Source: Phycisphaerales bacterium (lineage in GTDB: Bacteria; Planctomycetota; Phycisphaerae; Sedimentisphaerales; UBA12454). From it: a stretch of 64,000 nucleotides of DNA. The notes under the pieces were generated by a model. It worked only from the letters and a program-made list of their open reading frames with translations. It did not search any database and was not told the origin of the DNA. The stretch covers positions 190,840-254,839 of the forward strand of contig PLMU01000006.1 of the NCBI GenBank assembly GCA_003142595.1. Direction: 5' to 3'. The translations under genes were made by a program, and so were the position numbers. Shown here in pieces: positions 1 through 7,699 of the stretch; position 1 is the stretch's first letter; each line of letters opens with the position of its first letter.

Positions 1-453
1 TATTGATATTGGGGTTTCTATCTGGCTAGCATCTTGCTCAAGAGATTTTATTTGGCCGACTATACCATTTTTTGCTTCTCCGACACTATCAAGGTCATGA
101 TGGTTAATATATATTGTTCGAGTACCGGAAACATCGAATGGAATTTTTTCCCCTTTTTGTATTAGCTGAATAAATGGCTTACGTAGGGCATGACGAATGG
201 CAAGTTCATAAAATACATTCGCATTATGACCTGTTAAGTCGGCAATGACAAGAGAATCTTCTATTATATGCTGAATTACTTGGCTTGTTATTACTCCCGG
301 CTTCTCAATTTTATCTGCACGGATAGCTTCATATCCACACTCACTAGTTGCCGGTTCTATGACATGTTTCAGAATTTGATCAGATCGCTTTCTTATTTCT
401 GATTCATCGTCTCCTATCGGGGCAATTACAAAACATATTTTTTTCTTCGCCAT
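1..453 (-). CDS. TIR/nucleoside deoxyribosyltransferase-like protein, 3' end outside the window
   Basis: The reverse strand is open from an ATG at 453 to the window edge (151 codons, no stop), so only the N-terminal part is seen. The ATG is preceded by an AGGAAGG ribosome site. The protein begins MAKKKICFVIAPIGDDES and continues with a VIADLTGHNANVFYELAIRH motif near residues 72-91. That pair of motifs is typical of TIR-like and nucleoside 2-deoxyribosyltransferase-like domains of Rossmann type found in many uncharacterised bacterial proteins, some linked to defence or NAD/nucleotide cleavage. What domain follows, and therefore its role, lies outside the window. It is divergent from the ileS leader unit. 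Confidence 0.7.
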   Translation of the reverse strand, partial: MAKKKICFVIAPIGDDESEIRKRSDQILKHVIEPATSECGYEAIRADKIEKPGVITSQVIQHIIEDSLVIADLTGHNANVFYELAIRHALRKPFIQLIQKGEKIPFDVSGTRTIYINHHDLDSVGEAKNGIVGQIKSLEQDASQIETPISI

Positions 454-574
454 TTTTTCCTTCCTATGTTAAAAGTCTACTTTGATTTTTTTCTCGCTGT
501 TGCTTCCTCGACGCACCCCAATTATACCCCCGCTTTCAATTGGCTTCAACAACAAAAAAGAGGTTAAGAAACAA

Positions 575-603
575 TTGACTTATGCCGAAATAACTGGTAT
601 AAG
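575..603 (+). promoter_or_regulatory. Predicted sigma70-type promoter of the ileS leader
   Basis: TTGACT at 575-580 and TATAAG at 598-603 are separated by exactly 17 bases. Start of transcription would be expected near 609-611, only a few bases before the leader ATG at 613, which would give an almost leaderless message. The AAGGG at 601-605 that could serve as ribosome site overlaps the -10 box, so the two readings are partly exclusive. Confidence 0.5.
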
Positions 604-612
604 GGTTCTCAA

Positions 613-711
613 ATGACTAATGTTTCAAAACAATCTGTTTACGGCCTTTCAAACAACGAAACCTCCCGCATTGCTATTATTATCGCTATAATTATTGGTG
701 TGACGCCCTAA
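613..711 (+). CDS. ileL: Isoleucine-rich leader peptide of ileS (32 aa)
   Basis: A short ORF runs from ATG 613 to TAA 709-711. Its C-terminal part reads RIAIIIAIIIGVTP: seven isoleucine codons lie at 670, 676, 679, 682, 688, 691 and 694 and use all three Ile codons, including the rare ATA. An AAGGG lies seven bases upstream of the ATG. The next gene is isoleucyl-tRNA synthetase, and a Rho-independent terminator follows 26 bases after the stop codon. This is the architecture of a leader peptide whose translation senses charged tRNA-Ile: a ribosome starved of Ile would pause on the Ile run. The symbol ileL is a descriptive label only. The peptide itself probably has no function beyond being translated. 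Confidence 0.8.
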   Translation: MTNVSKQSVYGLSNNETSRIAIIIAIIIGVTP

Positions 712-743
712 AGGCTTAAATATATAATTAGTATTAAAGCCTT
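711..743 (+). promoter_or_regulatory. Antiterminator hairpin of the ileS attenuator
   Basis: AAGGCTT at 711-717 is exactly complementary to AAGCCTT at 737-743, and CCC 706-708 can add pairs with GGG 747-749. The right arm (737-743) is the left arm of the downstream terminator, so the two hairpins exclude each other. The left arm starts at the last base of the leader stop codon, where a terminating ribosome would cover it, while a ribosome paused on the Ile codons (670-696) would leave it free. GCCTTT at 644-649 could also pair with AAAGGC 710-715, a possible 1:2 stem. Read from sequence; folding energies not computed. Confidence 0.7.
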
Positions 744-772
744 GCAGGGTAAAAAATCCGCAAGGCTTTTTT
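738..772 (+). terminator. Rho-independent terminator of the ileS leader
   Basis: AGCCTTGC (738-745) pairs with GCAAGGCT (760-767) and is followed directly by five T (768-772). It lies between the leader stop codon and ileS, with no other gene upstream on this strand, which fits an attenuator rather than an end-of-operon signal. Confidence 0.85.
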
Positions 773-802
773 GTTATATATAATTGCCTGACAAGAGTTT
801 AC

Positions 803-831
803 TTGACAGGTGAAAACAGTAAAATTATGAT
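803..831 (+). promoter_or_regulatory. Second promoter, between the attenuator and ileS
   Basis: TTGACA at 803-808 and TATGAT at 826-831 are 17 bases apart, very close to the sigma70 consensus. Transcription would start near 838, downstream of the terminator and about 18 bases before the ileS ATG at 856. It would give ileS a basal supply that bypasses the attenuator. It also argues against translation starting at the in-frame ATG at 835, which lies at or before this start point. Confidence 0.6.
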
Positions 832-855
832 GTTTTGTTTTATCGGGAAACTATA

Positions 856-3705
856 ATGAGCGAAAATAGCGAAGACAAGAAAAATTACAGTAAGACGTTA
901 AATCTGCCTCAGACCAACTTTGCGATGAAGGCCAATCTTACCCAGCGCGAGCCGCAGCAGCGGAAGAACTGGGACAAGATGGATATTTATAAAAAAATCA
1001 TCGAAGCAAGGCAGGGTTCACCGTTGTATATCCTTCACGACGGCCCTCCTTACGCCAACGGCGACATCCACATGGGTCACGTGATAAACAAGGTTCTCAA
1101 AGACATGGTCGTAAAGTATAAAACGATGAGCGGCTTTCAGGCTCCTTACGTTCCCGGCTGGGACTGCCACGGCCTGCCGATTGAGGCAAAGGTTTTTACA
1201 GAGCTTGGCGACAAAGCCAAAACGATGAGCAAACTTGAAATTCGCAAACTCTGCAAGCAATACGCGAGCAAATATGTAAAACTTCAGTCAAGGCAATTTA
1301 AGGACCTCGGCGTATTCGGCGATTTTGAAAATCCGTATTTGACGTTAAAGCCGCAATATGAAGCGGGCATTTGTGAAGTCTTTGCCGAGCTTGTGGCAAA
1401 GGGTCTGGTTTATAAACAGCTCAAGCCAATCCATTGGTGCAGCGGATGCAAAACCGCACTTGCCGATGCAGAGTTGGAATATGAGGATATTACTTCGCCG
1501 AGCATTTTTGTTAATTTCCCTGCGACAAAGGAATCCGCTGCGAAATTGAAGTCTCTCGGCCTTGTCAAGGATAGTGAAAATATATGTTTTATGATATGGA
1601 CGACAACGCCCTGGACGTTGGCCGCGAATTTAGCGATATCTGCACATCCCGACCTTGAGTACAAATCGATAAGTTTCACGCAGAACGGCAAAAAATTTAC
1701 ATCGATTATTGCACAGGCTCGACTTGAAGCTGTTATCGCGGCAGGTAAGCTTGAGAATTATACGGTTAGCGAAAAGACAGTAAAGGGAAGCCAGCTTATA
1801 GGCCTGAGGTATCAGCATCCATATATTGAGAAGAACCCGACGGACAAGGATGCCTGGCTGGTAATTAGCGCTAATTTTGTAACAACAGAGGATGGCACAG
1901 GTCTTGTTCATACCGCCCCCGGCCACGGCCAAGAGGACTATATGGCCGGCCAGCAGAACAAACTTGCGGTATATTCACCTGTGAAAGATGATGGCTGTTA
2001 CGATGAAACAGTCCCGAGTTGGCTTGTAGGCAAAAATGTTTTAAAGGTTGATAAAGAGGTCAATGATTGTTTGAGGGATAAAGGTTTTCTTTTCGCAGAG
2101 GGAAAAATCTCGCATAGCTATCCGCATTGCTGGCGTAGTCAAACCCCTGTAATCTTTAGGGCTACAGAACAATGGTTCATTTCAGTTGATAAGCAGATGC
2201 CGGCGGGGAAAAGTTTAAGGCAACTGGCGCTTGAAAGAATACCGAAAGTTAAATGGATACCGGCATGGGGCGAAAAAAGAATTACCGGTATGCTTGAGAG
2301 TCGCCCGGATTGGTGTATTTCTCGACAGAGAAGCTGGGGAATGCCGATACCGGTATTTTATAATTCAGATGGCAAGACTCTTTTAACGAAAGAATCAGTT
2401 CTGGCTGTCGCAGCGCATATCAGACAAAAAGGCTCCGATAGCTGGTTCACTGACTCGCCCAAAGACATCCTCGGTGAAAACTTCAAACTCCCCTCGGGCT
2501 TCAGCTTCGACGATCTGCAAAAAGAAGAAAATATCTTCGATGTATGGTTCGAGTCCGGCTGCTCATGGCATAGCGTAGCGAAACAGGCAGGCTGGCCAGT
2601 GCCAGTTGACCTATACCTCGAAGGCTCAGACCAACACAGAGGCTGGTTCCAACTTTCACTGCTGCCGGCGCTGGGAGCAATAGGCACTGCGCCGTTCAAA
2701 ACCGTCCTTACACACGGCTTTACAGTTGACGAATTTGGTAAAAAACAATCCAAATCGCTCGGAAATTATGTCAACGCACAAGATGAAGTAAAAAAATACG
2801 GCTCAGATATATTGCGGCTGTGGGTATCAAGCGTAAATTATCAGGAAGATATGCGATGCAGCGATACACTTATCGCAAGGTTGCAGGAAGCATACCGGAA
2901 AATCAGAAATACTCTGAGATACCTGCTCGGAAATACATCCGATTTCGACCCATCGAAAAATAACGTGCCTTATGAAAAAATGTTCGAAATCGATAAATGG
3001 GCAGTCCAACAATTACATAAACTTATCAGCGAAGTTACAGATGCTTATGAAAGCTTCCAGTTTCATCGGGTCTATACCCTTGTTTATAATTTCTGCGTCG
3101 TCCAGATGAGCAGTATCTATATGGACCTGCTCAAAGACAGACTCTACTGCGACGGCAAAGATTCGGTCTCCAGACGAAGCTGTCAAACGGCAATGTATAA
3201 AATACTCGACGCGATAACAAGAATGCTCACGCCAGTGCTTGCCCATACGGCAGAAGAAATTTACGAATCTATGCCTTTCAAAACAGAAACGGTCGAAAGC
3301 GTTCATTTGCTTAAATGGCCGCAGGCTGAAAAGGGTGTCGATTGGCAAAAAGAAGAAAAGAAATGGGAAAAACTGATGAACCTGCGCGATGAAGTGCTAA
3401 AAGAACTCGAAGGACTCCGCCAAAAACAAACAATCGCAAGCAATCAGGAATCGTCCATCACAATAGCCACAGATGACGGCGACTTAATCAATATAGTCGA
3501 GTTGTTCGGGATTAAAAATTTCGCTGCGCTTTGTATCGTAAGCGAAGTTAAACTAAATAAACAAAAGACAGATAAACTTGTTAGTGCTGAGAAGAGTCCT
3601 CATTCCAAGTGCCAGAGGTGCTGGAATTATTGGCCGAGCGTTGGGAAGAATAGCGAGCAGCCAGAGCTTTGCGAACGATGTACAGAAATAGTTGCAGCGT
3701 TATAG
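856..3705 (+). CDS. ileS: Isoleucyl-tRNA synthetase
   Basis: Class I aminoacyl-tRNA synthetase charging tRNA-Ile in the cytoplasm. The HIGH-type motif is seen as PYANGDIHMGH and the second signature as GKKQSKSLGN, with Gln where KMSKS has Met. The WCISRQRSWGMPIPV block of class Ia enzymes, the editing (CP1) region and a C-terminal zinc finger with CQRC and CERC pairs are all present. About 949 aa is a usual bacterial length. Start chosen at ATG 856 (MSENSEDKK) because it has GGGA eight bases upstream and lies just after a near-consensus promoter; the ATG at 835 would extend it by seven residues. Expression is likely governed by the Ile leader/attenuator at 613-772 plus the promoter at 803. 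Confidence 0.97.
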   Translation: MSENSEDKKNYSKTLNLPQTNFAMKANLTQREPQQRKNWDKMDIYKKIIEARQGSPLYILHDGPPYANGDIHMGHVINKVLKDMVVKYKTMSGFQAPYVPGWDCHGLPIEAKVFTELGDKAKTMSKLEIRKLCKQYASKYVKLQSRQFKDLGVFGDFENPYLTLKPQYEAGICEVFAELVAKGLVYKQLKPIHWCSGCKTALADAELEYEDITSPSIFVNFPATKESAAKLKSLGLVKDSENICFMIWTTTPWTLAANLAISAHPDLEYKSISFTQNGKKFTSIIAQARLEAVIAAGKLENYTVSEKTVKGSQLIGLRYQHPYIEKNPTDKDAWLVISANFVTTEDGTGLVHTAPGHGQEDYMAGQQNKLAVYSPVKDDGCYDETVPSWLVGKNVLKVDKEVNDCLRDKGFLFAEGKISHSYPHCWRSQTPVIFRATEQWFISVDKQMPAGKSLRQLALERIPKVKWIPAWGEKRITGMLESRPDWCISRQRSWGMPIPVFYNSDGKTLLTKESVLAVAAHIRQKGSDSWFTDSPKDILGENFKLPSGFSFDDLQKEENIFDVWFESGCSWHSVAKQAGWPVPVDLYLEGSDQHRGWFQLSLLPALGAIGTAPFKTVLTHGFTVDEFGKKQSKSLGNYVNAQDEVKKYGSDILRLWVSSVNYQEDMRCSDTLIARLQEAYRKIRNTLRYLLGNTSDFDPSKNNVPYEKMFEIDKWAVQQLHKLISEVTDAYESFQFHRVYTLVYNFCVVQMSSIYMDLLKDRLYCDGKDSVSRRSCQTAMYKILDAITRMLTPVLAHTAEEIYESMPFKTETVESVHLLKWPQAEKGVDWQKEEKKWEKLMNLRDEVLKELEGLRQKQTIASNQESSITIATDDGDLINIVELFGIKNFAALCIVSEVKLNKQKTDKLVSAEKSPHSKCQRCWNYWPSVGKNSEQPELCERCTEIVAAL

Positions 3706-3709
3706 CCAC

Positions 3710-3800
3710 TAAGACATTAAGGCACAAAGTTTTACCATAAAGTAAAGAGGTAAGGAAATAAAGAAGTAAGGAACGTCCAACATTCAACATCGAACTTCCA
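3710..3800. repeat. Low-complexity intergenic sequence after ileS
   Basis: The spacer begins with AAGACATTAAGGCACAAAG and continues with imperfect GAGGTAAGGAAATAAAGAAGTAAGGAA runs. The first string resembles dispersed intergenic repeats commonly met in environmental genomes (from memory, not searched). No coding potential or clear terminator is visible. Confidence 0.3.
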
Positions 3801-3883
3801 ACTCTGAATGAGGAACCGCCGAAGGCGAAGAGAAATTAAATAGGAGACGATCTAAAAAGTAGTTATAAAAAAGGAATTGAAAT

Positions 3884-4327
3884 ATGCGGTTTATGTTAAC
3901 ACTTCTTGTGATCGGATTTCTTGTATTTGCTTCATATTATATGTTTACCACTGAAAAATTTAAAGGTTCTCCTCAAACCCAGGTTAAGCAGGCGTTAGGT
4001 ATCAAGGACAAGGAAGACCCTGCTGTAGAAGCAGAGGTTAACGAAATCGTGATTAAGTTTGGTAAGTCTGGCTTGACTGACAAGCAACAAGCTGCCCAAC
4101 GGCAGTTAATAATGATGCATCTTAAACAGGAAAAACAGGATATAGCTGCTGTCCTAAAAGATAAGAGCCTTACAAAACAGCCGCAAAGTGGAAAAATTGC
4201 TAAAATTCAAAAGCATTTTCTCGGAGGAATCGCGTTCTGGATCAGTTCCGACAAGGAAGAGGGTAAAAAAATTGAAGAATGGTTAATATCAAAAGAACGT
4301 AACGTATCAGACAGCAACAGCCCTTGA
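3884..4327 (+). CDS. Membrane-anchored protein of unknown function (147 aa)
   Basis: Begins MRFMLTLLVIGFLVFASYYM, a single hydrophobic N-terminal segment that is a signal anchor or uncleaved signal peptide, followed by a mostly charged alpha-helical region rich in Lys, Gln and Glu. A second weakly hydrophobic stretch (FLGGIAFWISS) lies near residue 115. AGGAA precedes the ATG. I do not recognise a family. It sits between ileS and a DUF2007 gene on the same strand, about 180 bases after ileS, so it may have its own promoter. Probably an envelope protein with a cytoplasmic or periplasmic helical tail; role unknown. Confidence 0.6.
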   Translation: MRFMLTLLVIGFLVFASYYMFTTEKFKGSPQTQVKQALGIKDKEDPAVEAEVNEIVIKFGKSGLTDKQQAAQRQLIMMHLKQEKQDIAAVLKDKSLTKQPQSGKIAKIQKHFLGGIAFWISSDKEEGKKIEEWLISKERNVSDSNSP

Positions 4328-4367
4328 CATTATTGGAATTGCAACCGATATATTGAAGTAATAAAAA

Positions 4368-4589
4368 ATGGATGAAAAGATAATAAAAATTGCTAATTTC
4401 GACGAATATACCAAAGCGGAGATTACAAAGATAGCTCTTGAACGTGAAGGTATCCAGTGTTTTCTGTCCGGCATAAATTCTATCGTTAATTGCGGGTTAG
4501 CTTTCAGCGCAGTCGGCGTAATAGAACTTTGCATAAAAGAATCCGATAAACAAAAAGCCGAGGAGATTCTTAAAAAGATTAACCCGTAA
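4368..4589 (+). CDS. DUF2007-type small protein (73 aa)
   Basis: The sequence EKIIKIANFDEYTKAEITK followed by LEREGIQCFLSG and a C-terminal ESDKQKAEEILKK helix matches the DUF2007 pattern (putative signal-transducing or prokaryotic signal-transducing domain, a ferredoxin-like fold of about 70 residues). Such proteins bind unknown ligands or partners and are often small stand-alone cytoplasmic proteins. It lies 40 bases after the preceding gene on the same strand and could be co-transcribed with it. The exact function is not known for the family. Confidence 0.7.
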   Translation: MDEKIIKIANFDEYTKAEITKIALEREGIQCFLSGINSIVNCGLAFSAVGVIELCIKESDKQKAEEILKKINP

Positions 4590-4599
4590 GAAAGGGATA

Positions 4600-4628
4600 A
4601 ATCCGAAATCCGAAACAAATCCGAATAA
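4600..4628. repeat. AATCCGAA short direct repeat
   Basis: Three close copies of the octamer AATCCGAA (AATCCGAAATCCGAAAC then AAATCCGAATAA) follow the DUF2007 gene. Similar strings are frequent in intergenic spacers of many environmental bacteria. No function can be read from it. Confidence 0.45.
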
Positions 4629-4713
4629 CCAAAAGTGAAAATTTAAAACTATTTTTCACCACCCCAATCGTGGTCGAGAGCAGGCTCCGAACACAAAGCG
4701 ACACAAAGGATTA

Positions 4714-5256
4714 TTAGTATTTTTTGTAACGGCGATGGGGGTTTTTGGCGCGATGGGACTTGATTAGATAATAGCAGATGATATAAGAGGCCACCGCAAT
4801 CGCCCCGCCGAGGATTGTGCAACCAATCCATAATTCAGGGCCGATTTGCTTTAAAAGCATCGCAAACTGGCGCCAGTATTCTTTTGTATAAAAGCCGGTC
4901 AGCATATTTTTCGGGGCAAAAAGCCTGTTAAAGAGCGATGAAACCTGCTGGTCGCTGAGGGCACTGTAGTTTGGAAAAAAATTGCATATAATCCTGCCGA
5001 GAAGATAAGCGGGATAATATATAATCCCATAGGTAAAAACATTCGAGACCCAAGTGCTTGCAAAGGCGGCAAATTTATTGGCACGCAGCAAGATACTAAA
5101 AACAATAATCTGCAAAAGATGCAATCCGAGCAGCGGCGAGTAGGCGATAAACAGGCCAATCGCAACGCCGAGCGAAATTTTGTGCGGAGTATCCTCTATA
5201 TGGAGAATCTTATACTCCAAGAATCGGATTAGTTTATTTCTTTTTCTTTTGGCCAT
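4714..5256 (-). CDS. DUF2062 membrane protein
   Basis: The stretch ISLGVAIGLFIAYSPLLGLH followed by a second hydrophobic segment and TWVSN is the DUF2062 signature. Three to four membrane segments are visible (about residues 30-60, 66-90 and 140-165), with a positively charged N-terminus (MAKRKRNK) and C-terminus (RAKNPHRRYKKY). DUF2062 proteins are often fused or adjacent to glycosyltransferases of cell-envelope pathways. Here it is the last gene of a three-gene unit with GT9 and WaaP-type genes, only nine bases after the GT9 stop codon, so an envelope glycan role is inferred. Biochemical activity unknown. Confidence 0.8.
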   Translation of the reverse strand: MAKRKRNKLIRFLEYKILHIEDTPHKISLGVAIGLFIAYSPLLGLHLLQIIVFSILLRANKFAAFASTWVSNVFTYGIIYYPAYLLGRIICNFFPNYSALSDQQVSSLFNRLFAPKNMLTGFYTKEYWRQFAMLLKQIGPELWIGCTILGGAIAVASYIICYYLIKSHRAKNPHRRYKKY

Positions 5257-5265
5257 TGTGTGCGA

Positions 5266-6297
5266 TTAACCCAACTGCCTGCTGATTAAATCAAAGACGG
5301 TTTCGACGGTAACATTTTTTATATTATGGGCGGGATTTGTGCTTTCGACCTGCGTCCCCCTTTTATTTGCATCTATCGCAGCGACAGTTTCGTTTCTACC
5401 GTAAGGGCCAACTCTTGAAGGATTAGTGAAGCCGAAAATCAGGACCATCGGCGTGCCTAAGGCGGCGGCTATATGGGCAGGACCTGTATCGTTGCTAACA
5501 ACAACCTTTGCACCTGCAAGCAATGCAATTAGCTGGGCAATATTAGTTTTGCCGGCGAGATTAACTACCGGCGTCTTAGAAAGCGATTTAAGCTTTTCGG
5601 CAACGGGTTTTTCAGGTTCTGTGCCGACAGCAACAACGCCGCATCGGTATTTAGCATTAACTTTTTCGGCGAGAGCGGCGAAATTCTCTATCGGCCATTT
5701 TTTCGCTTCAACGGTCGCGGATGGAACAAAAATAGCGTAATTATCTTTGTCGATTTTATTTTCAGACAGGATTTTTTGCGTTTCGGCTATCGCGCGGGGC
5801 TGAGGTTTCAAGCCAAATTCAACTTTGCCCTTTTTTGCGCCTGCGGAGCAAACCATATCGAGGAAGAAATCAACCAAATGGACGGAGGACTGCGCAATTT
5901 TCCTGGTATAAAACAGGCCGGTGATTTCCTGCGTTCCGGACATACCGATTCTTTGTTTGCAGCCGCTGAAGAAGGCGAAAATCGCGCTTCTGAATCTGCC
6001 CTGAAAATCAAAAACGATATCGTATTTTTCCTCTCTCAACTGCTTAATAAGCCGAACGAGTTCGGAAAAGGCAGAGGGTTTATACCACCATTTGCCAAGT
6101 TCTTTGCGGCGGAATAAAATAATTTTATGAATGCAGGGATGGTTTTCGAGTAGAGCTACGCATTCGGGCCTGACAAACCAGTGGATTTCGGCATCGGGGA
6201 AACTTTTGGCCAGGCAGCAGGCGGCGGGCATAGCCTGGACAATGTCGCCGAGCGCGCTTGGTTTAATTATCAGGATTTTTTTTATTTGCCGGTTCAT
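5266..6297 (-). CDS. Glycosyltransferase family 9 (heptosyltransferase-like)
   Basis: N-terminal KILIIKPSALGDIVQAMPA and C-terminal VVSNDTGPAHIAAALGTP followed by FGFTNPSRVGPYG are diagnostic of the GT9 heptosyltransferase family (WaaC/WaaF/WaaQ type, GT-B fold). At 343 aa it is full length. It would transfer a heptose or similar sugar to lipid A-core at the inner membrane; the exact donor cannot be told from sequence. Its first codons overlap the end of the WaaP-type kinase gene by four bases (ATGA), and a DUF2062 gene follows nine bases downstream, so the three form a translationally coupled operon. Confidence 0.9.
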   Translation of the reverse strand: MNRQIKKILIIKPSALGDIVQAMPAACCLAKSFPDAEIHWFVRPECVALLENHPCIHKIILFRRKELGKWWYKPSAFSELVRLIKQLREEKYDIVFDFQGRFRSAIFAFFSGCKQRIGMSGTQEITGLFYTRKIAQSSVHLVDFFLDMVCSAGAKKGKVEFGLKPQPRAIAETQKILSENKIDKDNYAIFVPSATVEAKKWPIENFAALAEKVNAKYRCGVVAVGTEPEKPVAEKLKSLSKTPVVNLAGKTNIAQLIALLAGAKVVVSNDTGPAHIAAALGTPMVLIFGFTNPSRVGPYGRNETVAAIDANKRGTQVESTNPAHNIKNVTVETVFDLISRQLG

Positions 6298-7211
6298 TTA
6301 TCTTTAAATTTATACGAATCTGAAATTATCGTTAAAAACCTTGAGGCGACAGTCGCCCTTTCTACCTGGCGCAGAAGCTGCCGCGATTGCGAGGGGTCCA
6401 TCTGCATCGCATCACAATAATACAAAAAGCCTCTATATAAATCCGTAAAATTAACGGTCTTAAAACGGGTAAGCGATTCGGCAAGTTTGGAAAGAGTCCT
6501 GATGCGATTACTTTGTTTGTTAAACAGGTTGAACTTTATGCCGTCAAGGTCGATAAGTTTGGCTTTGTATGAGCCGTCGCCGGTTTTATAAACGATAAAA
6601 TTGCCGGCTTTGGAATCCCTGTGCCAAAACCACATCTTATGGAGTTTGGCCAAAAGAACGGCAACCTGCCGAATAACATCTTTTCGTATTCTGAAATTAG
6701 AAATAATTTCCTTATTTTTTCCATAGGCAACATCGTACAAACTCAAGCTGCCCGGGGAAAATTCGGATATGTAAATATTCTCAATGCTTTGAAATCCATT
6801 TTTCCGCCAGAGCGCGGCAATCGGTGCGGCAACGTCAATTTCCTTGGCCATTAACGCCCGTGCGATATTAAAATTCCGGACGGCTTTGGGGGGCCTGAAT
6901 AAAGCAGTAAAATTTTTCAGGCGATTTCGGCTGACAGATTTTTTGACGACTATGGACACTTTTTTTCTGTCGCGGTCAACCTGTTTCAATATGGTAATGT
7001 TTTCATCTTCGGATTTGAATACTTGGGCAGGGTTTTGCAACAACTGCGAAGGCGTAAAGATAAAATCAGACCACTGCCGAACCGCAAGGCCTTTGAAGCC
7101 GTCGAGCAGGGTTAATCCTTCAACTTTTTGATTATCAAGATTCACAGGTGAGTATTTTAATCGAATATTGCTTGTTATCAAAGGGCTTTTTGACTGTATT
7201 TTTCTGTGCAA
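6294..7211 (-). CDS. Lipopolysaccharide kinase (Kdo/WaaP family)-like protein
   Basis: A protein-kinase-like fold is shown by a catalytic-loop motif FWHRDSKAGNFIV (about residues 202-214, HRD and N) and a DLDG metal-binding motif (about residue 228), with upstream VVKKSVSRNRLKNF as the likely ATP-binding Lys region. This matches the Kdo/WaaP kinase family, which phosphorylates core sugars of LPS at the inner membrane. First gene of the operon with GT9 and DUF2062 genes. The ORF opens with a TTG at 7211 and no good ribosome site; a GTG 21 codons in is an alternative, so the true start is uncertain. Only 17 bases separate it from the divergent NUDIX gene. Confidence 0.8.
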   Translation of the reverse strand: MHRKIQSKSPLITSNIRLKYSPVNLDNQKVEGLTLLDGFKGLAVRQWSDFIFTPSQLLQNPAQVFKSEDENITILKQVDRDRKKVSIVVKKSVSRNRLKNFTALFRPPKAVRNFNIARALMAKEIDVAAPIAALWRKNGFQSIENIYISEFSPGSLSLYDVAYGKNKEIISNFRIRKDVIRQVAVLLAKLHKMWFWHRDSKAGNFIVYKTGDGSYKAKLIDLDGIKFNLFNKQSNRIRTLSKLAESLTRFKTVNFTDLYRGFLYYCDAMQMDPSQSRQLLRQVERATVASRFLTIISDSYKFKDK

Positions 7212-7228
7212 AATGATAAGATGGCGAT

Positions 7229-7684
7229 ATGGCAGAGAAGAAAAAATATGTTTACGAATGGCCGAGGCCGATGGTTACGGTTGACGCGGCGGTATTCGAT
7301 GTAAGCGGCCAAACGCCTAAGGTGCTTTTAATAAAACGAGGCAATGAGCCATTCAAAGGCCAATGGGCGTTTCCCGGCGGATTTGTAAATATGGACGAGG
7401 AACTTGAAGATGCCGCGGCGAGAGAACTTGAAGAGGAAACCGGACTGAGGGGAGTTAAACTGACGCAGTTACACACGTTCGGCAAATGCGGCAGAGACCC
7501 GCGGGGCAGAAATATTACAATCGTATTTATCGGCATAACAAAAAATACAAAAGTCAAAGGCGGGGACGATGCGGCGGAGGCTTGCTGGTTTGAGATTAAC
7601 GCTCTGCCGAGCGATATAGCGTTTGATCATGATAATGTCGCGGCGATCGCGATAGAATGGCTTAAAAAAGAAAAAAGGAAATAG
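7229..7684 (+). CDS. NUDIX hydrolase
   Basis: The Nudix box is intact: GGFVNMDEELEDAAARELEE followed by ETGL, matching GX5EX7REUXEEXGU. The N-terminal RPMVTVDAAVF and KRGNEPFKGQWAFPGG are typical of the ADP-ribose pyrophosphatase-like or NrtR-related subgroup without the HTH domain. It would hydrolyse a nucleoside diphosphate linked to another group, with ADP-ribose the likeliest substrate, in the cytoplasm. 151 aa is normal. It is divergent from the WaaP-type kinase with a very short gap and is followed 15 bases later by a zinc-ribbon protein gene on the same strand. Confidence 0.92.
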   Translation: MAEKKKYVYEWPRPMVTVDAAVFDVSGQTPKVLLIKRGNEPFKGQWAFPGGFVNMDEELEDAAARELEEETGLRGVKLTQLHTFGKCGRDPRGRNITIVFIGITKNTKVKGGDDAAEACWFEINALPSDIAFDHDNVAAIAIEWLKKEKRK

Positions 7685-7699
7685 TGAGAGGATTTAAAA

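Noticed and set aside
835..855. Upstream ATG of ileS at 835 (MFYRETI extension)
   Set aside because: It lies at or before the transcript start predicted by the promoter at 803-831, and the ATG at 856 has a better placed GGGA.
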